Positions 9,089 through 19,539 of a stretch of DNA of 64,000 bases are shown in pieces (position 1 is the stretch's first letter; each line of letters starts with the position of its first letter). The translations under genes were made by a program, and so were the position numbers. A model generated the notes under the pieces. It saw nothing but the letters and a program-made list of their open reading frames with translations, made no database searches and was not told the DNA's origin. The DNA is from JAFGUB01 sp050305515 (GTDB lineage Bacteria > Campylobacterota > Campylobacteria > Campylobacterales > Sulfurimonadaceae), in NCBI GenBank assembly GCA_050305515.1, contig JBNLFL010000038.1, positions 39,024 to 103,023 of the forward strand. Direction: 5' to 3'.

Positions 9089-12011
9089 GAGTGAGTGTAG
9101 CATCATTTTGGTTAGCATCACCCTTGAACGGATCGGCATAATCCTTGATGTAAATGAGGTTGATGCCCTGCCCCGTCTCTTCCACATCCACGTCGATCCG
9201 CAGCGTTTTGCTCAGGCTCAGTTGCAGCACCACGGAGAAGATGTTGTCGTTTTTCAGCACGACGCGCAGATCGCGGCTCAACCGGGTTCCCACTTCAAAT
9301 CCGACACCGCCGTCTTTTTTGCTCAGCAGGTTAAGCGTATCGATCCGAAGGCCCGTCGTATCGCCGATAAGCTCTTTCATACCGGTGCCCAGAATCATAT
9401 TGGCGGCATTGATGCGGTTGGAACTGCTCTCATCGCTCTCAAAGCTTTCATTGGCGGCGGTGCCGAAGAGAATATAGCTCATGATATCCGTCTGGCTCAT
9501 CGACGGATTGGAGGTGAAAAGAAATACCGGAGCGTTAAGCGTATGAGTGGCGTAAATGTCGATCTCCTTGGCATCGACTTCGTAAAAAAGGTGCAGGTTC
9601 AGATAGGGGTTGATGCGCGCTCCGCCTGCAAAATAGACGTCGCTCGGTTCAATGGCAAACTCCGAGCCCGAAGCATAGACCCACCCTTCCTGTGCCTGCA
9701 CCCATCCCAGAAGTTCGAGGCTTCCGAGCGGCTCTTTCCAGAGCGTCACGTCCGTGATAAAAAACAGGTCCGCCTGCGATGTCTTGTACTGCAGCGGCGC
9801 ATCCGAAACAATGCGCACATTCAGGCTCAGCGGTGTCGATTGAGGCGCTTTGACCTCCTGTATGACGATGATGTCGTCATCCTCGACATGATGCGATCCC
9901 ATCGGTTTGTAGCGGATCTGCGCTTTTTTGATATGCACCTCACCCTCAAGCGCCGTCGCATTGTTCTCATGGTGAAGTGTGAGATCCAGCGCGGCGTTAA
10001 GGTCTCCCTCTTCGGCGTTATAATGAAAATCATCACTTTGAATGCGCAGATCCAGCGCTTTTTCGCCCATGTCATAGTCGCCGCTGACACGTATGGCATC
10101 ATTGACCCAGAGTGTTTCGACTGTAACGCTGCCGTTCTCATCAAAGCGCAGCATACCCGGACGGGTGGCAAACACATCATGCGAATCCACATTGAAACGG
10201 TAGCTATTCAGACGCAGCTTTTGTGCTTCGTAATCGAACGCGAGTGCCGCATTCGTACCGTAAAAAATGCTTTCGCGGTCACGCTGAACCAGATACCACT
10301 CGATTGCCGTATCGGTGCTGATATGAAGCTGTTGATCCAGACGCAGCGTCGCATTGAGATCGACTCCCGCATCATAAAAGGTGTCGATTGGATAAGCAAT
10401 GGGAACAATGGAGTCTGCGAGGGTATAGAGCGAGGGAATGTGGCTGTGCAGCTGCAACAGCGTGGCATTGGCATCGTACGTTCCGTTAACGTCAAAGTTT
10501 GCCGATGCTACCGATCCCCATCCGCCGATCTGCTCCGCTTTTTGGAAGAGCGTTACATGTAAGAGTTCCGAAGTGAGGTAGAGCATGGATTGCTCCGTGG
10601 CGTATGAGGCGACCCAGTGAAGCGTGTCGATCTTCCGCAGAGGCAGCGACTTCCAGAATTCACTCGCACCGTCCGTCGTAATGTTTCCTTCGCTCAAAAG
10701 ACGCCCTTCAGAGGCTTCGATACTGCCTCCGAGCTGCGTATGCACCGTAGAGGCTTCGAAATTCCCCCGGAGCTTTTGGGAGGGAACATCAAGCGTAGCA
10801 TCGACACGTGCGGAGACCGGGTCCCGTCGCAGGTACGGCGGAAGGTTCGGAACAAAACCGGGATCAAGCCCAAAGAGCAGCGCACTGACCTCAAAACGCG
10901 AAAAATCGTCACTCTCAAGTCTCATCTTAAGATTCGGAGCCTCCAGCGCCAGCGTCAGTGCGGACGTATTGGCATCGAGTGTCGCACTAAACACATCAAA
11001 CCAGAGCGGTTGCCGGCTTTTTAGCATACGTACACCAATCGCGTCATGCACAGCCCCGTCAAAACCGACGCGCACGTCATGTTCGAGCCGTGCTTCAAGC
11101 ATCGGATGCTCCAGCAGATGCCCTGTCTGCAGGCTCAGATATTTCTCATCATAGCGCCACTTCAGGTTTAAAACAACGGAGCGCAACGTCGTATTGCTCT
11201 CGCGGTTGTGCAGCGTCGCAAGGTGCGTTTGCAGATCGATCCCCTCAGTGTCGGCACGCGTGATGTGCAGGGGAAGCGACGAAGGCAGCGACGCGACATG
11301 GGGTTCGAGCGCAGCGGCCCACTTGGGATCATACGTCACAAGCGCATCGCCCATGAGGCTGTTACGGCTGATGCTGCCGTTAAGATCGGCATGATCGTTG
11401 CCGTAATCGATTCCGGCCTGTACGGTTTTGGCATCGAGAGTGCCATCAAAACGGATCGTCTCGGCAGAGAGCTTCAGCCTCATTTCCGGATCCGTGCCAA
11501 CACGCAGCGCGGCATTTCGAAGCGTGTTTACATGTAAGACATTACCGGCATAACGCAATGCCGTCGCGTCAAGTGACAGGTTCAGATCGACGCCGCTGCG
11601 AATCTGAACATTACGGAGCATCAGTTTTTCCAAAAGTACCGAAGGCATGGGAGGCAGCGCCGTTTCTTCCTTGGCAGACTCCGATGAAGGCAGATCCCGC
11701 AGATCGATAGCGGCATCTTCAATCTTCAGCAGATTGAGCTGCAAATGCCCCTGAAGCAGCCTAATCAGGGAGTAGCGGAGGGTTATTTTTCGGGCAGAAA
11801 AAAGGTTCTCATAGCTAATATTATTAAATATTACTCCATTAGCCAGCGTCCCTTCAAGGGTATCAAACTTCAGCGGCGTTCGGGTTTTAAGATACTCCGA
11901 TGCCAGTGGCAGCGCACGGGGATGATGCAGTGCCAGCAGCACGATTCCAAAGAGTGCCAGCAGGGTCATTACAAGATAAAAGATGCCAAGATAGAGTCGT
12001 CGGAGTATCAA
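9078..12011 (-). CDS. tamB: TamB-like translocation and assembly module protein
   Basis: A 977-residue protein with an N-terminal membrane anchor (ILRRLYLGIFYLVMTLLALF), a long beta-rich repeat body and the conserved TamB (DUF490) C-terminus, containing SQTDIMSYILFGTA and VGFEVGTRLSRDLRVVLKN. TamB proteins span the periplasm, partner the BamA-family protein TamA and are implicated in autotransporter assembly and phospholipid transport. The start is a TTG overlapping the tamA stop as TTGA, so expression depends on coupling. At 977 residues it is shorter than the 1259-residue E. coli protein. It contains two copies of TTACATGTAA (10553, 11528). Confidence 0.92.
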   Translation of the reverse strand: MILRRLYLGIFYLVMTLLALFGIVLLALHHPRALPLASEYLKTRTPLKFDTLEGTLANGVIFNNISYENLFSARKITLRYSLIRLLQGHLQLNLLKIEDAAIDLRDLPSSESAKEETALPPMPSVLLEKLMLRNVQIRSGVDLNLSLDATALRYAGNVLHVNTLRNAALRVGTDPEMRLKLSAETIRFDGTLDAKTVQAGIDYGNDHADLNGSISRNSLMGDALVTYDPKWAAALEPHVASLPSSLPLHITRADTEGIDLQTHLATLHNRESNTTLRSVVLNLKWRYDEKYLSLQTGHLLEHPMLEARLEHDVRVGFDGAVHDAIGVRMLKSRQPLWFDVFSATLDANTSALTLALEAPNLKMRLESDDFSRFEVSALLFGLDPGFVPNLPPYLRRDPVSARVDATLDVPSQKLRGNFEASTVHTQLGGSIEASEGRLLSEGNITTDGASEFWKSLPLRKIDTLHWVASYATEQSMLYLTSELLHVTLFQKAEQIGGWGSVASANFDVNGTYDANATLLQLHSHIPSLYTLADSIVPIAYPIDTFYDAGVDLNATLRLDQQLHISTDTAIEWYLVQRDRESIFYGTNAALAFDYEAQKLRLNSYRFNVDSHDVFATRPGMLRFDENGSVTVETLWVNDAIRVSGDYDMGEKALDLRIQSDDFHYNAEEGDLNAALDLTLHHENNATALEGEVHIKKAQIRYKPMGSHHVEDDDIIVIQEVKAPQSTPLSLNVRIVSDAPLQYKTSQADLFFITDVTLWKEPLGSLELLGWVQAQEGWVYASGSEFAIEPSDVYFAGGARINPYLNLHLFYEVDAKEIDIYATHTLNAPVFLFTSNPSMSQTDIMSYILFGTAANESFESDESSSNRINAANMILGTGMKELIGDTTGLRIDTLNLLSKKDGGVGFEVGTRLSRDLRVVLKNDNIFSVVLQLSLSKTLRIDVDVEETGQGINLIYIKDYADPFKGDANQNDATLTHAK

Positions 12012-13699
12012 AAGAGTTCTCCAATATGAAAATGGATGGCATACTGACTCGGATCCTTGGCATCGCAGCCGATGTCGATGGCAAAAGGACCAACAGGCGT
12101 TGCATAGCGCAAGCCGGTACCAACAGCCACATAAGGGCGGTTCTGATCCGGCAGATAATCCTGTCCGATGAGGGTGGTATCATTAAAAAGAACGCCGCGC
12201 AGCGGGCCATAAAGCGGAAAGCGGTATTCGGCCGTCCCCTCAAAGAGTGACTGAAATCCTATCGGATCGCCGTCGCTGTTGGTGGGACCGAGCATACGGT
12301 ACGCATAGGCGCGGTTGGAGTTCATTCCCCCGGCGTAAAAGCGGTACGATGAAGGCAGATCCCCCTGATAGAGCCGAATCGACCCCAATTGTGCCTTGAG
12401 GGCAAAGACATGACTTCCGCGTGAAAAGAGCCTTCCGCCGCCGACAAGCGCTTTCATGTAGGTCGAATCGCTCAGAGCCGACTCAAGAGAGCCCTGAAGG
12501 TTACTGAAAAGATAGTAGCCGCGCGTCGGTTCGAGCAGTTTGTTCCGGATGTCATACTTCCAGTTGAAAAAGAGTGATGTCACCGTCAGCTCGCTTTCGG
12601 GGAAAAGCGTTTCGTCGCTGCTCGCATAGGTCAGCGCGTGATCGAGCAGTAGGCCCTCTTTAAACGCATGGGGCTGGTCATACTGCTGCAGATAGGGTGT
12701 GAGGTAGTTGCTGCGCTCCTGATACCCTTCAAACTTTTCATTTTTATACCCCAGGGTTACGCCGAGGAGATTATGGTCGGGAAGCGGCATCGTGAAGGTG
12801 CTTTTGATCTCCTCTTTTATCTGCGAGTAGCGCCCGTCAAGACTGAGGGTCTTCAGGTTTTCCCAAAGATTGCGGTGAATAATGCCGGCCTGAAGCACAA
12901 CGCCTTCGTCGCTGCTCATTCCGATACCGGCGCGAAAGCGTACCGGTTCTTCACGAGCACTTACATGTAAGGTTATGGGAACACTGCTGCCGTTATGATC
13001 CCCCTCCTCTATGACGGCTTTGGCGACACCGCTTTGGGCGTAGAGCATGTCATAACTCTGACGGATTTTCTCGCTTGAATAACGGTCCCCCTCTTTAAAG
13101 CGTAAAAACGAGCGCGAAAGCCATGGCGCGATTCCGGGAGTCTCACCCGTTTCGATTTTCCCGAAACGGCACGCCGCTTTGGGGTCGAGTTCATACAGCA
13201 GGTAGGCCCGGTTCTCTTCATTGTCGATCCACGCTTTCGCATGAAGCTCGGCGTTGCAATACCCCCGGTCGCTCGCAAACGTCATCAGCCGCTGTTTGTC
13301 TTCAACAAAGGTCTGTGCATCAAACCGCTCCGACACCTCAAGTTCGAGTTGCTCCTGAAGCGGCCAGGGAGAAAGCAGCGTCACATCGGCCACCTCAACC
13401 GCCGGACCTTCATCGACGACAAAGGTCAGCATCGTTTCATCCGTCGCTACGCGTACACGGGTGTGATAGAACCCGCGGCTTTTGTAATAGGCCTCCAAAG
13501 CGCGGGCATAGGCATCGGAGCGAAACGGATCAAGCGCGGGCGCCTCCTTCCAGAACTGGTAAAAATAGGGAAGCCCAAACCCCAAAGCATCATAAAGCTC
13601 ACGGCTTTCAAGCGTGTCATTACCGCGAAAATCAAAAGGGACCGCTTCGGCCCGCAGTAACAGTGACGTGAGAACCAGCAGCGCAAGCGCGTATCTCAA
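12008..13699 (-). CDS. tamA: TamA, BamA-family outer-membrane protein
   Basis: 563 residues with a signal peptide (MRYALALLVLTSLLLRAEA), N-terminal POTRA-like domains (for example YYKSRGFYHTRVRV and FVVDEGPAVEVADV) and a C-terminal 16-strand barrel with the surface-antigen signature region RFYAGGMNSNRAYAYRMLGP and a final GLRYATPVGPFAIDIG. This is the Omp85-family partner of TamB; the domain order and length match TamA (577 residues in E. coli). It is the first gene of a five-gene minus-strand unit running to 5232. Its promoter should lie between 13700 and the divergent glycosyltransferase. Confidence 0.92.
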   Translation of the reverse strand: MRYALALLVLTSLLLRAEAVPFDFRGNDTLESRELYDALGFGLPYFYQFWKEAPALDPFRSDAYARALEAYYKSRGFYHTRVRVATDETMLTFVVDEGPAVEVADVTLLSPWPLQEQLELEVSERFDAQTFVEDKQRLMTFASDRGYCNAELHAKAWIDNEENRAYLLYELDPKAACRFGKIETGETPGIAPWLSRSFLRFKEGDRYSSEKIRQSYDMLYAQSGVAKAVIEEGDHNGSSVPITLHVSAREEPVRFRAGIGMSSDEGVVLQAGIIHRNLWENLKTLSLDGRYSQIKEEIKSTFTMPLPDHNLLGVTLGYKNEKFEGYQERSNYLTPYLQQYDQPHAFKEGLLLDHALTYASSDETLFPESELTVTSLFFNWKYDIRNKLLEPTRGYYLFSNLQGSLESALSDSTYMKALVGGGRLFSRGSHVFALKAQLGSIRLYQGDLPSSYRFYAGGMNSNRAYAYRMLGPTNSDGDPIGFQSLFEGTAEYRFPLYGPLRGVLFNDTTLIGQDYLPDQNRPYVAVGTGLRYATPVGPFAIDIGCDAKDPSQYAIHFHIGELF

Positions 13700-13895
13700 A
13701 GCATGCCTTGTTTTTTAAATATGATTATACAGAGCATAAACCTACAATTGGTTTTTTCCCTGTGTATTTTAAAGTCTGCTTAAATTGGTCCTTCTTATCG
13801 CAATCATTCATCAACTAGCAATTTTGGTTTCGTTCGGCTTTTTGGGCGGATGTGGTACACTTTTGTTTTTTGCAGTGATCAGAAACGGAGTAAAC
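13700..13895. promoter_or_regulatory. Divergent intergenic region, possible promoter
   Basis: 196 bp separate the minus-strand tamA operon from the plus-strand glycosyltransferase. For the plus strand a TGG-TACACT element at about 13853 resembles an extended minus-10 box, and an AACGGAG ribosome site precedes the ATG at 13896. The glycosyltransferase frame is open further upstream and would add a hydrophobic leader from 13785, but that stretch lacks a ribosome site. No terminator or RNA is visible. Confidence 0.3.
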
Positions 13896-14630
13896 ATGTT
13901 GTCATCAGCTATATCGGTAGTGATTCCTTTTTACAATACGCCGCTTGAATATTTCAGAGAGTGTGTGGATTCCGTTAAAGCGTTACATCCCAAAGAGATT
14001 ATTTTGGTTGATGATTGCTCTGATAATATGGACTTGGTAAATTTTGCCACTGCTTGCGGCTGCATTTATTTAAAAACACCATATCAATCCGGACATGACG
14101 GGTTACCGTTCAATGCGGGTGTACAGTATGCATCGGGAGACTATGTTTGTCGTGTCGATTCGGATGACCGCTTGCTGGCATTTCCGCAGCAGATGGATAC
14201 GGATATCTTTTTTGCCAGAAATGAGCGTGTAAAAATAGATGAGAGCTTGAAAATAGAGCATTTGATTTTGGCCCCGCGAGCGTTATGCAATGGCATGATC
14301 GCAAAACGAGAGGTGTTACTGAAGTACCCCTATCCTCATGATCATTATGTATTTGGCGATGTACTTTTCGCGCTTAGGATGATGCACAATAGACACTCCT
14401 GGAGTGTCAACGAATCTGTAAACTATTTTTATCGCAAACGGGAAGATTCTATTCAAACGTCTCACTCCCCCTTGCACCATAGGTTCCGCTTGATTGAAAC
14501 CGTAGCACGATTTTGTTCTTTGGAAAAGATGACACCCGAACAGGCTGAATATTATTTACAGCTGGCCTGGATGAATTTCAAATATGGGCATAAAAGTCTG
14601 CACTTTTATGAACGGGTTAACACTCTTTAA
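13896..14630 (+). CDS. Family 2 glycosyltransferase
   Basis: A 244-residue single-domain GT-A protein. The N-terminus SAISVVIPFYNTPLEYFREC and ILVDDCSDN form the nucleotide-sugar binding region, GLPFNAGVQYASGDYV precedes the metal-binding RVDSDDR motif. It should transfer a sugar from a nucleotide donor at the cytoplasmic face of the membrane; donor and acceptor are unknown. No membrane segment is present if translation begins at the ATG at 13896, which has a good ribosome site. It meets the giant lipoprotein gene tail to tail with a 4-bp overlap (14627-14630). It is more AT-rich than the operon to its left and may be part of the accessory island. Confidence 0.8.
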   Translation: MLSSAISVVIPFYNTPLEYFRECVDSVKALHPKEIILVDDCSDNMDLVNFATACGCIYLKTPYQSGHDGLPFNAGVQYASGDYVCRVDSDDRLLAFPQQMDTDIFFARNERVKIDESLKIEHLILAPRALCNGMIAKREVLLKYPYPHDHYVFGDVLFALRMMHNRHSWSVNESVNYFYRKREDSIQTSHSPLHHRFRLIETVARFCSLEKMTPEQAEYYLQLAWMNFKYGHKSLHFYERVNTL

Positions 14631-17600
14631 TTCCCATAATAATCATATTCTTGATCGTAATTATAGAAAGTGCTTTCTCTGCGTTGGAGAGTCTCTACCT
14701 CTTTTTCTTCCATCAATTTTATAATATTGTCACGATCATTCGGGCCGAAGTTTTTCAAATCAATGAGTTGGAGTTTTTCATTGAAATAAGGGCGCGATGC
14801 TGTAGTGTTCGTAATAGCAAAAAACCGCTCTGCTTCTTCTTGTAGAGCTTGAGGGAGCAAGCTCGAAAATGATTCATTGTTATCCATACGGATAAAGCCG
14901 ATAAATCTTTTATTTTCAACATATTCATTGGGGTAGTTAACCTGAACACTGGCGTATGCGGTATATCCATCCGTCAATTGATACTGATAGCGTACAAGGT
15001 CAACTTCTTCAGTAGTATCGGAGAAATCCACAGCGTAAAGCTCTTCATAACGTCGTTTGAAAAATGGAGTTAACGATTCTTCAGATGGATAATTTTCCTC
15101 TTTCGTTGCAAATACGGAGTTTGCCAATGTGCTGAATGATGTTTGCTGTGTCAGTGAATACCCATAATCAAGATTATAGAGATATTCAAAATCATCCCCG
15201 ATAGTTGAAGTTGCGTATGCAAGTAAATAATTTGAATATTGATTGTTAGTAGCTGTGTAAAATTGGCTAATAGATGCTCTTTGTCTATAAGACGAAAGGC
15301 TAGACAGAACGCTTTGCCCATTATGAAAGAATAGTGAATCTAAATAGTCATATGAATCAAGTGGAGAAATATCTACTGTGTTCATGTCCATAAGATCATC
15401 ATAAGCTATACTCAAATTTGGTGTTAACGTTGTATTGATGTCTACAATATAATACATGGACGCATTACTTAAAATCAGGCCGAAATTCGTTAGATCTTTG
15501 TCATTTTTCGTAAAAGAGTAAGTACGATATGTGATATTGTAATCAGTAGCAGGTTCACTTGAAACTGAATTGCTGGTAACACTTATAATCTCATCTGAAG
15601 GTAGTTCCAGACTGTTTCTTGGAAGAAATGAAGGATTCGTTTGAACAAAGTTTTCTTGCGGGTAGAGTTCATCAGGCATTCCGGTGACGGTTATGTCTAC
15701 ATAACTTTGATTCACTCCGCAGGAGAGTTGTTCATTTTGATATTGCGGAAAGAAACCAAGATTAGCTCTGTAGACGTAAGCATTGACAAGATCCATAAAA
15801 CGGTTTTCTTGAAAACGGTATGTTTCAACAGGATAGTGCATGTTGATTCTGGCATCAATAGCGAAAAGATTTTTATCTCCTCCGTCGGTAGAAAAATAAA
15901 TTTCACCCAACTCAATTTTGTCATTATGATTGATATCGAATGTTTCAAGCCCAAATTGGAATATTTCCGCTTTATCAAAATAACCGTCGCTATCTAGATC
16001 AAACGTATTATCAATATAGAAATTTGGAATTGTTCGTAAATGAGGGGCGGTTGCATTAAAATTTACAGGTAATGCGGAAGCATAGTATAGGCATGGGTGA
16101 TCTCTAGCCACAAGTTTAAAGAACATATCCTCACTAAGTACGGTATTGTCGTTCGCGACTACCGCAAAGTTAATATGGCTTTTAGTTGTGGCATGGCTTA
16201 CCGTTCCGTTGTCATCGGCAATGTAATCATGCGTAATGTTCATGTCATCATCATAAATAACCACATGATTACCCGGCAGTGTATCGATAACAAGATTTTT
16301 TGGTGTGAGTGTTGTTCCAATAGTCGCTGAAGTGTAGACACTTTTATACAGGTTTGAGACCTTACATGTAAGGTTGTGCTCTGCATTATCCTGCGGCGTG
16401 TAGTCGTAGGTTTGCGATGACGCAACACCTGTTCCGTCGAGCAGCCATTCGTACGATAACGTGTAAGGCAATTCATGATACGCCGTAACGTTAAATGTTA
16501 CGGGGCCAGCCTTCTGCGTATTTTCCAACGCTTTGGTTATAACGGGTTTGGGGTAGTAAACGTGTGTGGCACGGCTGACGGTAGTCGTTTTATAACTACT
16601 GGATACATTGCATGTAAGAATAATGTCCTCATCCTGCTCAAAATGTTGGGTAAAGTTTGTGTCGGTTGAAACTACGTTATTGTTAATTAGCCATTCATAA
16701 GTAAGGTTTTCATCATACATATCGTCTGCAACAACATAAAACTCATATGTACCGTATAAAAGTTCTGGAGGGAGTTGACTTAAATCAATAATTTCAGGAG
16801 CGGCATAATCTACACTAAAGGTTGCAACTTTAGTTACAACACTGTATTGATTAGATACCTTGCAAGCAATTGAAGTATCACCAATTTGATTAAATGTATG
16901 GGTATAAGCTTCGTCTTCTGAAACTAATACATCATTAACATACCATTGATAATGTAATGGGTCATTATACGGGTTTATAGCATCAACAAAAAATGTTTTA
17001 CTATCTTGAAATGCGATATTGGAATTTAAGATGTTGTGATCTTCTATAACAATGGGTTTAGGGACAATGTGAATGAAGCCAACACTACCATTTTCAGTGA
17101 AACCATCAGAGACTGATCCTATAAGAGAGTGCCCGCCCTGCAACTCGAAATTGTAAGTGAATGTCTCTTCTTCAGAGACAAGCACGTTGTCAATAAACCA
17201 CTTATAGTGCAAAGGCCGTCCGTACGGATTATTGTTCTGAATGTAATACGTTTTATTTGTTCCAATATAGACAGTTTCATTCGAAATATTTGTAGCAGTT
17301 ATTGTAATAGGTGATGGATAAACACTTATCTTTGCTTCCTTGCTGACGCTTTTGTAACGGTTTGATACGATGCAAGTAAGATTATAATCACCAAGTTGGC
17401 TAAAGATATATGACAAATTTACATCTTCAGAAACTAGAGTATTATTGATAAACCATTGATAATGAAGTAGATCTCCATAGGGGTCGCTAACTTGGAAATA
17501 GTATGAATTATTTTCCCCCATATAGCTTACACGGGGGTAGAGATTATTTGCTCCACTTATCAATACATACGGTTCGATAGAGAGAACATGACTGTTCCTG

Positions 17601-19429
17601 ACAGTCTCATATCCATCGTCGGCATTGAGATATAGTGTACGTATTCCACTTGAGAATGAAATACTCTTTGAGTCGTTGTAAGGACTATTAGACTTAAATG
17701 ATCCCCATGTTTTCACTGAGTGACCGTTTTTATCAGGTGCAGTAGTTATTGTGAGGTTGTAATCCGTATCGTAAAGTGTATCGTTTAAATCAAATATTTC
17801 GCCATATTTATCGGTAAGAGTTACCAATAAAATTTCCGGAGGATAATTGGGAATATAAAGTTCGGTTTGGGACATGACACTGTTATGGTTATCTTGAACT
17901 TTAATACCAAAAACATTGCTACCAACCATAGTGGCATTGATGTCAAAACGCCAGAAATGATATTCGTTGTTCTGTTCCAGATGATTATAATCCAGATGAA
18001 AGGCATCTTGGGTGACGTTAATATCGAGAAGCGGATTGTCATCGAGTGCAATGACATTGAGTGTTTCGAAGAGTGCCTCCGCTTCTTTTGTGAAATAATG
18101 ATAGATTAAAGGTGGTGTATCAAGATATGTAAGGCTTATCTCATTTTGATTTGCACCAATGGTAGCTTGCGTATTTTTGTAATGCAGCTGATACTCCGTA
18201 TTTGGTTCAACAAACATGGTGGCATCACCCGAAGCATCCAAATAGGCATAGCTGTAAAATGAGTAATCGTCTGTATGAATCCATATATAACCGTCTTGCA
18301 AGGAGTATGAGCCGTTTGTGTCGGCGTGTACATGTAAGGCTCTGGTGTAGGGGTTGGTAAATGCAAGTGTCGCTTCATAGTCGCACCCGGACTTTTGAGA
18401 AGTTTTTGGTGTAAATGGCTGAATGGCACCCGGAACGTAACGGGTTTTGGCACTGAAGCTGTATTCTAATACATTACCATATCCTTCAAAACTTTCGCCG
18501 TTTCCAAGCAGCGCGCGTAGATGTGCCGGTCCGTAAGCATCAATCTGCATCTCATCAAGCGGTTTACTTTCACCCCCTTCTTCAATACTCGCTTCTACAC
18601 AGACGGTAAAACGAGATGAAAGGTCGATTGTTCGTGCGACCATCAGGGAACGTCTTGACTGCGGTGTCGTTTCATAGCTGTGTTTCCAGTGCCCTTCAAA
18701 GGCATAAACCGGTTGTTCCGGAAGATTGCCAAAAGTTTCAACCGGGGTTGTTGTCAGTTCGATAGTTTGGTTGTTTTCATCCAGCAAGGTGTAATTGATC
18801 TGCTTGCCATCATAGAATCCGTACGTTTGATTGCTGTCGTATTGAATGCCTTCAGTTCGCGGATCGCGTTGTGTGTCAAAAATGGCAGTGATGCTGTGAT
18901 AATCATATTTTAGCGAGGTGCGAGGAATCTCGATGCGAAAATAGGATTCGCTTGTTTCTGCGTTTTTAATGCCGCTGTTCGCCTCAAAACCCTGAGGCGT
19001 TTGAATAAGTTCAAAAATCAGCGGCGAAGTGTCGCTGGATTTTGGAAGTTGCAGGGTGGTTCGGTACTGCGGAATAAATGTTTCAATATCAATATTCTGG
19101 CTACCCGCTGCAAGGTCATGGGTAATAGGCGCAAACCCGTTTTGTTCAAAGCGAATGGCATACAGAACATCTGACTTTATATCGGAGAGCGTGTAATGCT
19201 TTTGAAAGGTTGACATATAAAGTGGATGTGCAAACTCCACGTCATCGACGTACCCATTGCCATCTGCATCTTTTGCCAGAGTTACGATTGTTTCTCCTTC
19301 AGGGAGTAGACCGTAAACACTAATAGCGCTTCGTTTTAACGGTTTTATTGATGTCTCACTGCTATTGAAACACGCTGACAACAAGAAGGCAATTATGGTT
19401 ATAAAAGAGTAGTTCAGTAGAGTACGCAT
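14627..19429 (-). CDS. Giant PKD/Ig-repeat surface lipoprotein
   Basis: About 1600 residues. The frame is open to 19465, but the ATG at 19429 begins a proper lipoprotein signal peptide ending in the lipobox LSAC with the lipidated Cys at residue 20, after an AGGAA ribosome site. An Asp-rich, EF-hand-like stretch (DADGNGYVDDVEF) follows. The middle, roughly residues 600-1130, holds about five tandem PKD/Ig-like repeats with a recurring pattern of the type LHYQWFINNTLVSED...IFSQLGDYNLTCIVSN. A second Asp-rich stretch (DLDSDGYFDKAE) lies nearer the C-terminus. It is AT-rich and divergent from the Rhs lipoprotein gene across a 110-bp gap. It is likely a surface-exposed binding or adhesion protein; a partnership with the Rhs system is inferred from position only. 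Confidence 0.75.
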   Translation of the reverse strand: MRTLLNYSFITIIAFLLSACFNSSETSIKPLKRSAISVYGLLPEGETIVTLAKDADGNGYVDDVEFAHPLYMSTFQKHYTLSDIKSDVLYAIRFEQNGFAPITHDLAAGSQNIDIETFIPQYRTTLQLPKSSDTSPLIFELIQTPQGFEANSGIKNAETSESYFRIEIPRTSLKYDYHSITAIFDTQRDPRTEGIQYDSNQTYGFYDGKQINYTLLDENNQTIELTTTPVETFGNLPEQPVYAFEGHWKHSYETTPQSRRSLMVARTIDLSSRFTVCVEASIEEGGESKPLDEMQIDAYGPAHLRALLGNGESFEGYGNVLEYSFSAKTRYVPGAIQPFTPKTSQKSGCDYEATLAFTNPYTRALHVHADTNGSYSLQDGYIWIHTDDYSFYSYAYLDASGDATMFVEPNTEYQLHYKNTQATIGANQNEISLTYLDTPPLIYHYFTKEAEALFETLNVIALDDNPLLDINVTQDAFHLDYNHLEQNNEYHFWRFDINATMVGSNVFGIKVQDNHNSVMSQTELYIPNYPPEILLVTLTDKYGEIFDLNDTLYDTDYNLTITTAPDKNGHSVKTWGSFKSNSPYNDSKSISFSSGIRTLYLNADDGYETVRNSHVLSIEPYVLISGANNLYPRVSYMGENNSYYFQVSDPYGDLLHYQWFINNTLVSEDVNLSYIFSQLGDYNLTCIVSNRYKSVSKEAKISVYPSPITITATNISNETVYIGTNKTYYIQNNNPYGRPLHYKWFIDNVLVSEEETFTYNFELQGGHSLIGSVSDGFTENGSVGFIHIVPKPIVIEDHNILNSNIAFQDSKTFFVDAINPYNDPLHYQWYVNDVLVSEDEAYTHTFNQIGDTSIACKVSNQYSVVTKVATFSVDYAAPEIIDLSQLPPELLYGTYEFYVVADDMYDENLTYEWLINNNVVSTDTNFTQHFEQDEDIILTCNVSSSYKTTTVSRATHVYYPKPVITKALENTQKAGPVTFNVTAYHELPYTLSYEWLLDGTGVASSQTYDYTPQDNAEHNLTCKVSNLYKSVYTSATIGTTLTPKNLVIDTLPGNHVVIYDDDMNITHDYIADDNGTVSHATTKSHINFAVVANDNTVLSEDMFFKLVARDHPCLYYASALPVNFNATAPHLRTIPNFYIDNTFDLDSDGYFDKAEIFQFGLETFDINHNDKIELGEIYFSTDGGDKNLFAIDARINMHYPVETYRFQENRFMDLVNAYVYRANLGFFPQYQNEQLSCGVNQSYVDITVTGMPDELYPQENFVQTNPSFLPRNSLELPSDEIISVTSNSVSSEPATDYNITYRTYSFTKNDKDLTNFGLILSNASMYYIVDINTTLTPNLSIAYDDLMDMNTVDISPLDSYDYLDSLFFHNGQSVLSSLSSYRQRASISQFYTATNNQYSNYLLAYATSTIGDDFEYLYNLDYGYSLTQQTSFSTLANSVFATKEENYPSEESLTPFFKRRYEELYAVDFSDTTEEVDLVRYQYQLTDGYTAYASVQVNYPNEYVENKRFIGFIRMDNNESFSSLLPQALQEEAERFFAITNTTASRPYFNEKLQLIDLKNFGPNDRDNIIKLMEEKEVETLQRRESTFYNYDQEYDYYGN

Positions 19430-19539
19430 TGAAATTTGTTCCTGTATATGATAAATATGATGCAAATTTACAGATATTTAGATTTTCTTTTGCTGAATAC
19501 CGTTAATATTTCATTTAAAAAATTGTATTGGGAAGTAAA

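Noticed and set aside
9087..10562. Plus-strand open frame of 491 codons opposite tamB
   Set aside because: It lies wholly over tamB, which has a recognised C-terminal domain; the plus-strand translation has no ribosome site or family-like sequence.
13785..13895. Hydrophobic N-terminal extension of the glycosyltransferase
   Set aside because: The frame is open, but it starts at a TTG without a ribosome site, whereas ATG 13896 has a clear one and begins at the family's usual N-terminus.
16608..16617. TTGCATGTAA counted as another palindrome copy
   Set aside because: One base off the perfect palindrome; kept only as a variant, like those at 18328, 24314, 24731, 26807, 31386, 58857 and 63917.
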